Source: Acetobacter sp. 46_36
Lineage (GTDB): Bacteria > Pseudomonadota > Alphaproteobacteria > RF32 > CAG-239
Assembly (NCBI GenBank): GCA_001917135.1
Contig: MNTT01000016.1
Location: 518 to 64,517 of the forward strand
Length of the DNA: 64,000 nucleotides
Direction of reading: 5' to 3'
The position numbers and the translations under genes are program-made. The notes beneath the pieces are model-generated. The model did not search any database and was not told the origin of the DNA. It saw only the letters and a program-made list of their open reading frames with translations. Shown in pieces: positions 47,981 through 56,080 of this stretch. Every line of letters starts with the position of its first letter. The stretch's first letter is position 1.

Positions 47981-50900
47981 ATGGACAACTTGAGGAATTT
48001 GGCGATGAAATACGATGCGGACGGGAAGGAAATTTCCGGAATTGCGGACAGCGGGGCAATGATGACGCCGGTACCGGAAGGCAGTGCCGCGGGTGAGACG
48101 ATGATGACGCCAGTGCCGGCGTATGGTGTTGCGGACGGAACGATGATGACGCCAGTGCCGGCGTATGGTGTTGCGGACGGAACGATGATGACGCCGGTAT
48201 CTGTGGATGGTGCGGGCGTTACGGAGATGGCAATGACATTGCTGCCGGATGGCGGGACTGCGGATATGAACGCAGAAGATACTGCGGCGGAACCGGTTTA
48301 TACCGGCGTTATGGCGCGCGGCAGGAAACAGGAAGAATTTGAGGAAGGCGGACGGGCGCCGTTTGCTTACCTTGAGGAGGAGCAGAACCTGAATTTTCCG
48401 GCTTTTTCAGCGGAAACGGTTGACGAAGATGCGCCGCTGACGAGCTTTCAGATTGCGGGAAAATGGCTGCGACAGGCTGCCGATTTGCGCAACTACTGGG
48501 CGTTGCTGGAGAATTTCGGGGCACAGGCTGCAGAGTATAAGTGGGCGTATGACGAAGGGAAGTTCGGCACATTTGAAGCAGGGGCGTTCGGCCGGGAGCT
48601 TTTAAAAGCCGGGGCAAGAGGTTTGGGCGCGAATACGTTGCGGACGGCAGGGAATGTCCTGTCGATGTTCGGCGCCAATCTTGAAAGCCAGAATGCCGGT
48701 ACGGCGGCGGTTACGGCGGGTGCCGGGCTTCTGGTGCCGGAAACGGGGAAAATTTTTAAAAACATCGGCGACAAACTGGGCGAATATGCCGGCAAAATCG
48801 AAAATTCGGAATTACTGGCACCGGCAGCGGAAGCTTACAGTGCAGATCCGAACTGGTCGAAACTGGCAAATGTTCTGGGACAGGGATCGTCACAGGTTCT
48901 GGCAATGGGAACCATGGCCAAATTTATCGGCTCGGGGCCGACTTACGGTTTGTTTGCCGGGGGCGGCGCCGGAGAAATCTTTAAGGAATCCTACGCCAAG
49001 GACGGGGATATTGACACTGCCAATACGCTGGCGCTCATTTCCGGCGGCACAACTTTTGCGATTGACAAGCTTTTCAGCCCGTTACCGAAACAGATAGAAA
49101 AAGACGCGCGGATAACCTCCAAAATGATTGCACGTGAAATTGCAGGGGCGCCGCTGCGCGAGGCAGGAACGGAAGTCTTGCAGCAGATGATGGCGGAAAA
49201 CCTTGTGCGCAAGGTCGGCATTGACGATACGCAGGATTTGTTTGAAGGGCTGATTGAAAGCGCACTGGGGGCAATTGCAGGTTCTTCGGCGCTGATGGCT
49301 GCCGACGGAAGCGTTTATTATGCGCGCAAGACATATGAGGACGCCCGGCAGAGAATGCTGCTGCGCGGTGTGACGGCGGAGGAAATCGAGCTTTACAAAA
49401 ACAATATGATGGAACTGCTAAAGAGCAAACCTGATGCTTTCGGAAAGGTTTTGAACTACGTTCTGGAGCGGAATTTGCAGCGGATGAGCGAAGGGGAAAC
49501 TATTGCACAGGGCGGTGCCGATGCGGCGACAATGCCCGAAGGCGGGCCGGCTGCGGTGTTAATGTCCGAAACAGGGGCAGCAACGGCGGGTAAGAGTACG
49601 GCAGCAACTGCAGAGAGCGGGGCTGATGCGGAGAATGCGACGGTGGCGGCAAAGCGGCAAAACAGAAGCCTGGCGCAGGTACGCCAAGATGTCAAGGGGT
49701 TTCGCCGTTTGTTTGACGAAGTATACAAACGTTCGCTTAAAGCTACCGGAGACACAGGGAAAGCGAGAATTGCCGCCGGCATGATGCAAGCCAATATGAT
49801 GGCACTGTACGAGATTGACGGCGGATTTTCTCCGGCTTCCCTTTTTGCGGGGCAGATACCGGAATATAAGCAACTGGCGTATCAGGAGTTTCAGAAACGA
49901 CTGTCGCCCGAAGCGGCGGTGATGTTTCAGTTCGGCGGGGTCGAAGCCAAATTTGCCGATTTCAAAAAACTGGCGGAGGCATATAAACTGGAACAGCAGG
50001 ATTACAGCCCGCGGCTTATCTGGTCAAGAACCGGATGGTATCGCGGCGGGGACGGACGGTGGCGTTTTGAAATCAATGATTCCGGCGCTAAGCTGAAAAT
50101 ACACACCGACGTTAAGGCTGACGACCTTCCCAAGCGGTACTGGCAGACGTATATCCGGAAACTGGAGGAAATGGAAGGGCATGATATTCTCGGGCTCAGA
50201 AGTTATGAACGGCTGATTTTTCAGGATAAGGCAATTATTAAAGAGCTTTACAATTATCTGTACAGCGATTTTATCGACTTCTTAGACAAGCATTACCAGC
50301 GCAATATGGCGGTCGGTCTTAACCGCAGCGGGTATTTTGAGTTTCGGGATCTGGAAGGAGATTTTGAGGCGGAAGTCAAAGCCCAGAGGGCACTTGCCGA
50401 TTCGAGGCTTTATGCCCTGTCTGACGGATACGGGCTGAGGGAAGAGGAATTGCGCGATAAGCAGGACTGGAGCCGGATGCCTATCTATCTGAAAGACAAA
50501 AGCCTTAAAGAAGTTTTGATTGACCGAGGCGAACTGGTTATTCCCGACGGCGGGGAAAACGGCCCGGCGGCTAACCGAAACGGAGAAGTGCAGAGTGCAG
50601 AAAACGGCAGCTATATACAAAAAACCTCCCCCAGGCGGTCCCGGCTACAAATCCGGGTGTCGGATAGGGAGGAAAACGGCTATAATGTACCGAAAACCTC
50701 CCCCAGGCGGTCAAGGGTAGATGCCCAGGTGTCGGATAGGGAGGAAAACGGTACGCCGTTTTTTGATAATGTAGAGGCTGCCGGAGAAAATGTCAAGAGC
50801 GCATCAGGCGAAGTACTGCTGAATGTCAGTGCCGATAGATATCAGGCGAGAAATGACTCTGATTTTAAGGCGAAAATGGAAAAACTGCTCGTTTCGTATC

Positions 50901-53722
50901 AGGGGCGGAAAATATATAATCCGTCGCTGGGGAGAGAAGTGGAAATCAAAAATCTTCCGGTTGAGGACAGACATATCTGGAATGGCAGCCGGGAACTTTT
51001 AATTCCTTATCTGCCCATGTTGCTGGGAACGGCGGTTTTTAACGTTAAGAAAGCGCCGCACGGTTCGAATTCTGTGACGGCGGGAGAAAAAAACTCTTAC
51101 AAGGCGTATTTTCCGGTGATGATTGATGGCGAGCTGATAAACAGCCGAATGACGGTCAAGGAGGACGACAAGGGGGATTTATTCTGGGACTTGCGGCTGG
51201 AAGACGTTTCACGCAAGGAAATCGAGGACGATTTGCGCAAGAGCACAGGAGAGGTTATTTCGTATGACGACTATCTGACCGAGCAGCGGCGCAAAGCGGA
51301 AGAACTGGCGAAAAGCAGGCGTTCCCCGTGGCTCAGGAAGACTGCTTCCAATGACAATTTCCCTGCAGTCGACCGGTTTTATACCAAGGAACAGATGAAG
51401 GTTATCCGCTCGACGCTTGAGGAAACGAAGTATCTGGAATTTTTGGAAAAGATATGGAAAGACGATACGAGCGTCGAGAAAAATTTTCAGACGCTGCGGG
51501 AGTTTCTGGACGTGCACGAAGCGGCAACGCCGGAACTGTTTGAATATCAGGCGGAAGTGGGGGAGGAACTGCTGGAACGCGTTCTCAAACGGCGCAAAGC
51601 GGCGCAGCGGATGGGAATACCCGAAGGGCCGGAACTTTATATGGATTTGAACAAAGAGCTGGCGTACCGTACCTATCTGGCGGCGCAGGGCGATTATCAC
51701 AAACCGTACCGCAATATGGCGTATCGTCCTGATTTTTATCGGGAAGCGCATACGCCCCGGCTGATGAGCGACCTGTTTTTCAATCAGGAGAAATACCGCT
51801 ATCTGCTGCCGGCACAGAAGGTGCAGATTGCCGAAATGCTGGACAAAGTTCACCGGATTTACCGCCTGCACCGGGAAACCGAATTTGCACGCAAGGCGGA
51901 ACAACGCGACATTCGGGCGGCAAACGCCTATATTGCCGAACATTACGAGGTCGGAGACGAAAGCCTGCGCCGGTATTGGGAAGAACGGCAGCTGCTGCTG
52001 GAGAGGAAGGAAGTCCGGCTCGGCGACTTGCTGGAACATCAGGAGCTTTACCGCAACTATCCCGATATGGAAGACGTTATGGTCAGGTTTGAGGAGCTGG
52101 CAAATGACGAAGGGTATCATTTTTATCATGACAAAACCAGCAATGCCGACGTTTTGGAGATTGATCCGCGGCAGTTCGACTACGCCAATCTGAAAGACCT
52201 GCTGCTGAGGGGAGCTGCATTTGCCATTCAGATGCGGGAAGGGTTCGATCCGGCGCTGACGCCGACGCAGCGGCGCAATTTTATGGACCGCCACATCCAT
52301 ATGGCGCGAAAGGAAATTGCCCCGGTGTTTAACAAGGAGCTGACGGCGTTTCTCGGCAAATACCTGCCGGGGGAAAAGCAGCGCGATTATCTGGTTGAGC
52401 GGGAGGTTCCCCTGCCGCTGCTGGGACTTTACCGGAGCGAGGCGAAATCCGCGGCCGGACAGCAAGCTCGCGCGGATACGGCTGAAACGGCGGTTTCAGG
52501 AGCAAGAGCCGGAGGTGATGCAGTCGGAACAACGGTTTCTGAGGCGCGAGCCGGAGGTGATGCAGTCGGAACAACGGCTTCTGAGGCGAGAGTCGGAGAT
52601 GATGCAGTCGGAACAACGGCTTCTGAGGCGAGAGTCGGAGATGATGCAGTCGGAACAACGGCTTCTGAGGCGCGAGCCGACGGGAACAAACCGGAAATCC
52701 TGACGTACAGGGAGATTGATTTCGACCGTTTGTACGAAAAACTCAACGAACGTTACGGCAGCGCGCAGCTGGATCCGGACGAGCGGCAAATCGGCGATTT
52801 TGCGTATTCAGCTTTGCAAAACCTGCGCGAGGCGATGAATTCGGAAATCCTGACGCGGGCGCGGATGAGTTCGGGATATGCGGTAGCGGCGCCGTTTCCG
52901 TGGGGCGGCGTTACATCGCAGGGCAATATCGACGTGCGGGCGATGCTGCGCCGACAGGACTACAGCGACTGGCAGCGGTCGTTTTCGTATTGGGACGAGA
53001 AGAACCTGCCGCCTCCGACCGACAGAACGCGCCTGACGTATGCCGATTTGGAGAAAATCGCAAGCAATTTCGACAAAGACATAGCGTTTAAGCCTGATTT
53101 TATGCGTTCTGTGCCCGACGACGAAACGGCAGCACCGACGCCGCAAAAAAGGCTGAAGTCGACGCTTGATGTCTTGGCGAAAGGGGCTTTTGACGCGGCG
53201 GACAAGACATTGTACCTGTTTGAAACGGCCGATGCGGAAACGATTGTGCATGAAACGTTCCATTATCTGAGCCAGATTTTGAAGAGCCCGGATTTGAACG
53301 GCAATATGCTGGCAAAGCGGGCTTATTACCGCCTGATGGACAATTACCGCAAGGAGCTTCTGCACCGCTACGAACCGGTGAACTACAAAGGCGGGTACAT
53401 GCTTGTCTATAAACGTGGCGAACGGGTCATGCCGGAACTGCCGCGACGGTTTTCTACGCCGGAAGCGGCAATTGAAGCCGGCGTGGAAGAAATGTTCGTG
53501 CAGCGTTTTATGGACGCCATCGGCGGCCGGCTGACGGTCGAGCGGGATAGCGAGCAGCTATTGCATAATTTTTACATTGTCTGGCTGGACAAGGTGACGA
53601 AACTGCTTGACCTGACTCCTGCAAAAACCGGCAGCGGCGGAAAACAACTGTTTGATGCGGTCGGGAATATGCTGGGCAAGGCCGGGCGGATGCTGAAGGA
53701 ACGGTATAAACCCGAGAAATAG
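47981..53722 (+). CDS. Giant internal virion protein with zincin-like motif
   Basis: 1,913 aa, the last structural gene, in the place of T7 gp16. A hydrophobic, Gly/Ala-rich region (residues ~210-340) may insert in membranes. Near the C-terminus HETFH (H1757, E1758, H1761) within ETIVHETFHYLSQ matches the HExxH zinc-metalloprotease core, preceded by LKSTLDVLAKGAFDAADKTLYLFETA; this pairing is known from large polyvalent phage and plasmid proteins. No lysozyme or transglycosylase motif was seen. Three repeat tracts lie in frame: MMTPVPAYGVADGT (48 bp), a 75-bp duplication near residue 885, and VGTTASEARVGDDA (42 bp, five units) near 1,520. Confidence 0.7.
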   Translation: MDNLRNLAMKYDADGKEISGIADSGAMMTPVPEGSAAGETMMTPVPAYGVADGTMMTPVPAYGVADGTMMTPVSVDGAGVTEMAMTLLPDGGTADMNAEDTAAEPVYTGVMARGRKQEEFEEGGRAPFAYLEEEQNLNFPAFSAETVDEDAPLTSFQIAGKWLRQAADLRNYWALLENFGAQAAEYKWAYDEGKFGTFEAGAFGRELLKAGARGLGANTLRTAGNVLSMFGANLESQNAGTAAVTAGAGLLVPETGKIFKNIGDKLGEYAGKIENSELLAPAAEAYSADPNWSKLANVLGQGSSQVLAMGTMAKFIGSGPTYGLFAGGGAGEIFKESYAKDGDIDTANTLALISGGTTFAIDKLFSPLPKQIEKDARITSKMIAREIAGAPLREAGTEVLQQMMAENLVRKVGIDDTQDLFEGLIESALGAIAGSSALMAADGSVYYARKTYEDARQRMLLRGVTAEEIELYKNNMMELLKSKPDAFGKVLNYVLERNLQRMSEGETIAQGGADAATMPEGGPAAVLMSETGAATAGKSTAATAESGADAENATVAAKRQNRSLAQVRQDVKGFRRLFDEVYKRSLKATGDTGKARIAAGMMQANMMALYEIDGGFSPASLFAGQIPEYKQLAYQEFQKRLSPEAAVMFQFGGVEAKFADFKKLAEAYKLEQQDYSPRLIWSRTGWYRGGDGRWRFEINDSGAKLKIHTDVKADDLPKRYWQTYIRKLEEMEGHDILGLRSYERLIFQDKAIIKELYNYLYSDFIDFLDKHYQRNMAVGLNRSGYFEFRDLEGDFEAEVKAQRALADSRLYALSDGYGLREEELRDKQDWSRMPIYLKDKSLKEVLIDRGELVIPDGGENGPAANRNGEVQSAENGSYIQKTSPRRSRLQIRVSDREENGYNVPKTSPRRSRVDAQVSDREENGTPFFDNVEAAGENVKSASGEVLLNVSADRYQARNDSDFKAKMEKLLVSYQGRKIYNPSLGREVEIKNLPVEDRHIWNGSRELLIPYLPMLLGTAVFNVKKAPHGSNSVTAGEKNSYKAYFPVMIDGELINSRMTVKEDDKGDLFWDLRLEDVSRKEIEDDLRKSTGEVISYDDYLTEQRRKAEELAKSRRSPWLRKTASNDNFPAVDRFYTKEQMKVIRSTLEETKYLEFLEKIWKDDTSVEKNFQTLREFLDVHEAATPELFEYQAEVGEELLERVLKRRKAAQRMGIPEGPELYMDLNKELAYRTYLAAQGDYHKPYRNMAYRPDFYREAHTPRLMSDLFFNQEKYRYLLPAQKVQIAEMLDKVHRIYRLHRETEFARKAEQRDIRAANAYIAEHYEVGDESLRRYWEERQLLLERKEVRLGDLLEHQELYRNYPDMEDVMVRFEELANDEGYHFYHDKTSNADVLEIDPRQFDYANLKDLLLRGAAFAIQMREGFDPALTPTQRRNFMDRHIHMARKEIAPVFNKELTAFLGKYLPGEKQRDYLVEREVPLPLLGLYRSEAKSAAGQQARADTAETAVSGARAGGDAVGTTVSEARAGGDAVGTTASEARVGDDAVGTTASEARVGDDAVGTTASEARADGNKPEILTYREIDFDRLYEKLNERYGSAQLDPDERQIGDFAYSALQNLREAMNSEILTRARMSSGYAVAAPFPWGGVTSQGNIDVRAMLRRQDYSDWQRSFSYWDEKNLPPPTDRTRLTYADLEKIASNFDKDIAFKPDFMRSVPDDETAAPTPQKRLKSTLDVLAKGAFDAADKTLYLFETADAETIVHETFHYLSQILKSPDLNGNMLAKRAYYRLMDNYRKELLHRYEPVNYKGGYMLVYKRGERVMPELPRRFSTPEAAIEAGVEEMFVQRFMDAIGGRLTVERDSEQLLHNFYIVWLDKVTKLLDLTPAKTGSGGKQLFDAVGNMLGKAGRMLKERYKPEK
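48059..48206 (+). repeat. 48-bp in-frame minisatellite
   Basis: About three units containing ATGATGACGCC.GTGCCGGCG and TATGGTGTTGCGGACGGAACG near the 5' end of the giant gene. Confidence 0.9.
50600..50751 (+). repeat. 75-bp in-frame repeat with inverted arms, two units
   Basis: Each unit starts AAAACCTCCCCCAGGCGGT and ends GTGTCGGATAGGGAGGAAAA; CCTCCC and GGGAGG form inverted arms. It codes KTSPRRSR...VSDREENG. The look is that of a palindromic element that can sit inside genes. Confidence 0.8.
52490..52685 (+). repeat. 42-bp in-frame minisatellite, about 4.5 units
   Basis: Units GATGCAGTCGGAACAACGGC TTCTGAGGCGAGAGTCGGA with few differences. Confidence 0.9.
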
Positions 53723-53906
53723 GCCGAGGCGGGGCGCGCGGCAGTCAGAAAGCATGTCGGCTGAGTGCGGCTGCCGCACTTTTGAATCTGCCGCACTTTT
53801 GAGGCTGCCGCACTTTTGGGGGCTGCGGCGTTCCGACGGCGGAATTTTGGGGCGGAAACTTTGCCACAGGAGTTTTGCAACGCTGATTTTCGGCATAAGG
53901 AAAAGC
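53723..53906. repeat. 19-bp triple repeat after the giant gene
   Basis: CTGCCGCACTTTTGA occurs three times (53,769-53,822) in the gap between the giant phage gene and the next promoter. No gene or clear terminator seen. Confidence 0.7.
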
Positions 53907-53935
53907 TTGCAAATAAACTAAGGCTGTTCTATAAT
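53907..53935 (+). promoter_or_regulatory. Strong sigma-70 promoter
   Basis: TTGCAA (53,907-53,912), 17 bases, a perfect TATAAT (53,930-53,935); start codon 34 bases on. It does not share the AAGGGG spacer of the phage-block promoters. Confidence 0.8.
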
Positions 53936-53968
53936 GTCTGAAAATGTTTTTTTACGGAGTAGGGCATT

Positions 53969-55201
53969 ATGGATAATCAGGAAATTTCCCGGTTGAAAGC
54001 CAGAGGCAAAGCAGAACTGCTGGCGTTTGTATTGTTTTTGACGCTTTTGGGCGGAGCGGCGGCGGAATACCGCAGAGAAACTGCTCCTTTGGCGACGGCG
54101 GCAGTCGTTTTTGAGAGAGGAAAAGCCAGCCGGGCTGCGGAAAGTCGCCGCGAAACAGTACAGCCTGCAGCGGCCGAAGCCGATAAAAAGGCTGGAATTT
54201 CCGCAGCCGAAACAACGGTAAGCAGTGCGGAGACAACCGGCTCGAAAGTAACGACAATCGGAACGGAAACAGCTGCAATGGAGGCGAGGGCTCCGGTTTC
54301 GGTTTTATCGGCTCCGGCGGCAGAAGAAATTGCAGCAAGAGCGGAGAACGGACAGAATGTTTCCGGCGGCAGCCAGGCAGTTCAGGGGGCGGAGCAGGCG
54401 GAAATTTCCGGCGAGGCATTGACCGAATTTTTGGACTTTATGCAGGAAACAAAAGAAAAAGTTGATGCCGTAAGCAAACCGGAATCGGCGTTGGCAAAAA
54501 TCAGTCAGCCGGAAACGGCGGCAAAGCCGGCCTCCCGCTCCGAAACGATTGTTTTTGAGGAAGGAAAGATAGAAATTTATGACAGTGAGAAAGGCGTTGT
54601 TGCCGTAGAAGAAACGGCGGGAGGAAATGCCGTTCCGGCAGACAGCGGCGCCAAAGCTTCTTCCAACGGAGAGGCTGCTGGTGCGGAGGTGTCGCGGAGT
54701 TCTGCCGGTGCCGGAGAGGCAGCGGGGGCAGTTGAAAATCAGGCTGCGGGTGCTGACAAAGCTATTTCCGGCGGAGAGACTGCAGGTGCGGCGGAGCAGC
54801 GGAGTTCTGCCGGAGAAATCGCAGGTGCGACGGAGCAGCGGAGTTCTGCCGGTGCCGGAGAGGCAGCGGGGGCAGCTGAAAATCGGGCTGAGGGGGCTGA
54901 CAAAGCTTCTTCCGGCGGACAGGCTGCTGGTGCGGCGGAGCAGCGGAGTTCTGCCGGTGCCGGAGAGGTCACGGACGTGGTTGAAACAAAAGGTGTTAAT
55001 GATGTCGAAAAGCCGGTGGTGCTGATACCGGGGCAAAAAGACGGTGAATCGGCCGAAACAACAGAAAATCAAACTCAACCTACTGTAACAGCACAAGAAA
55101 ATATTTCTTCCGAAACTTCCGTATCAGCGGGAGGAGAGGCAGTCGATATGATGAAGGATATTGCGGCGCGTCAGCAGGAGGCAGATTCAGCGCAAAAGTA
55201 G
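53969..55201 (+). CDS. Membrane-anchored repeat-rich protein, unknown
   Basis: 410 aa. One N-terminal membrane segment (residues ~15-31, AELLAFVLFLTLLGGAAA), the remainder low-complexity, rich in Ala, Glu, Ser and Gly, and probably periplasmic and disordered. Residues ~230-345 are four or five imperfect repeats built on AAEQRSSAGAGEAAGAAENR, from ~84-117-bp DNA units. The only folded-looking parts are ALTEFLDFMQETKEKVDAV (140-160) and ETIVFEEGKIEIYDSEKG (190-208). Its own strong promoter and GGAGTAGGGCATT site argue for expression. It might be a host gene next to the phage block; no function can be assigned. Confidence 0.7.
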   Translation: MDNQEISRLKARGKAELLAFVLFLTLLGGAAAEYRRETAPLATAAVVFERGKASRAAESRRETVQPAAAEADKKAGISAAETTVSSAETTGSKVTTIGTETAAMEARAPVSVLSAPAAEEIAARAENGQNVSGGSQAVQGAEQAEISGEALTEFLDFMQETKEKVDAVSKPESALAKISQPETAAKPASRSETIVFEEGKIEIYDSEKGVVAVEETAGGNAVPADSGAKASSNGEAAGAEVSRSSAGAGEAAGAVENQAAGADKAISGGETAGAAEQRSSAGEIAGATEQRSSAGAGEAAGAAENRAEGADKASSGGQAAGAAEQRSSAGAGEVTDVVETKGVNDVEKPVVLIPGQKDGESAETTENQTQPTVTAQENISSETSVSAGGEAVDMMKDIAARQQEADSAQK

Positions 55202-55285
55202 TTTTTATAACATATTGAAAATAAATCAATTATTTTACGTTAACTGATTTTTTGCAAAAAAAATCAAAAAAATGAAAAGAAAGTG

Positions 55286-55314
55286 TTGACTTATTATTTT
55301 TTTATCTATATAAA
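55286..55314 (+). promoter_or_regulatory. Promoter of tRNA-Glu
   Basis: TTGACT (55,286-55,291), 17 bases, TATAAA (55,309-55,314), 19 bases before the tRNA. Confidence 0.75.
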
Positions 55315-55333
55315 CGCTTTTGTTCCGACCAAT

Positions 55334-55408
55334 GGTCCCATCGTCTAGTGGTTAGGACATCGCCCTTTCACGGCGGTAACATGGGTTCAAATCCCGTTGG
55401 GATCACCA
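55334..55408 (+). tRNA. tRNA-Glu (TTC)
   Basis: A 75-nt cloverleaf with encoded CCA: acceptor GGTCCCA/TGGGATC, anticodon loop CTTTCAC, T arm ATGGG TTCAAAT CCCGT. Its last bases (GATCACCA) begin the repeat family that follows. Confidence 0.95.
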
Positions 55409-55534
55409 ATTCAAACGGCGCTCTTTTCAGGGTGCCGTTTTGCTATATGGGTGCTATATGGGGACGAGGCTTTCAGCGGGTTTGAATGTTCTTTTGTGAA
55501 AATCATATTTGGGGAGTTTTTACGAATTCGTTTG
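55401..55534 (+). repeat. tRNA-Glu flank repeat, copy 1
   Basis: GATCACCAAT, a terminator hairpin (AACGGCGCTC/GGGTGCCGTT), GGGACGAGGCTTTCAGCGGG, then TTTGAATGTTCTTTTGTGAA AATCATATTTGGGGAG and ACGAATTCGTTTG. The hairpin ends the tRNA-Glu transcript. It has a small internal duplication (GTGCTATATGGG). Confidence 0.9.
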
Positions 55535-55663
55535 CATCTGGCTTGGTAAACAGAGTGTGCAGATAAAGAGTTTGCGCTGATTTTATAACAATTGAAGAAA
55601 TGCCTTGAAGTTTTAAGTTTTGGATATTACAATGCCAGCTAAAATGATATATTGGGGTAAACA

Positions 55664-56080
55664 ATGGAAAATATTGTTCGTGTCGGGGTTGGAATTTATA
55701 TTTTTAATCAAGAACATCAAGTTCTTTTGGGGCAGAGAAAAAGCGTTCACGGATATGGATGCTGGTGTCCGCCCGGAGGGCACCTTGAATTTGGTGAGAC
55801 GAACGAACAAGCTGCTATTCGGGAAGTAAAAGAAGAAACAAATCTTGATATTTGCGAAGATGATTTGAGTTTGCGAGGCGTTACCAATGATTTTTATTCT
55901 CAAACTCAAAAGCATTATATTACATTGCATTTCTTTTGCACTAAGTTTGTCGGTACGCCGCAAGTTATGGAAAAAGACAAATGTGTGTGTTGGAAATGGT
56001 TTGACGTGAATAATCTTCCAGAGAATTTACTTCTATCCAATCAGAATTTTATAAAAAAATGTTCTTTAGAGTGTTTGTAG
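55664..56080 (+). CDS. Nudix hydrolase
   Basis: 138 aa. Nudix enzymes split nucleoside diphosphates linked to another group; this size and the N-terminal VRVGVGIYIFNQEHQVLLGQR fit the MTH1/NUDT15-like nucleotide-cleaning type. The Nudix box runs GGHLEFGETNEQAAIREVKE ETNL, with Asn where Gly is usual near its end; the REVKEE metal ligands are intact. Low GC. The stop codon is directly followed by the ATG of the SDR gene, so the pair is one operon and lies between repeat copies 1 and 2. Confidence 0.9.
   Translation: MENIVRVGVGIYIFNQEHQVLLGQRKSVHGYGCWCPPGGHLEFGETNEQAAIREVKEETNLDICEDDLSLRGVTNDFYSQTQKHYITLHFFCTKFVGTPQVMEKDKCVCWKWFDVNNLPENLLLSNQNFIKKCSLECL

Noticed and set aside
52490..52685. CRISPR-like array
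   Set aside because: The regular 42-bp periodicity has no spacers: the units are contiguous, in frame and nearly identical, so it is a coding minisatellite. No Cas gene is present anywhere in the window.
27693..53722. Diversity-generating retroelement, as in phage BPP-1 whose Bbp-type genes are seen here
   Set aside because: No reverse transcriptase and no template/variable repeat pair with adenine-biased differences were found.
55334..55408. tRNA-Glu as the attachment site of the phage block
   Set aside because: The phage genes lie on the 5' side of the tRNA while the repeats and cargo lie on its 3' side, and no partial tRNA copy was found at the other end of the block near 27 kb.
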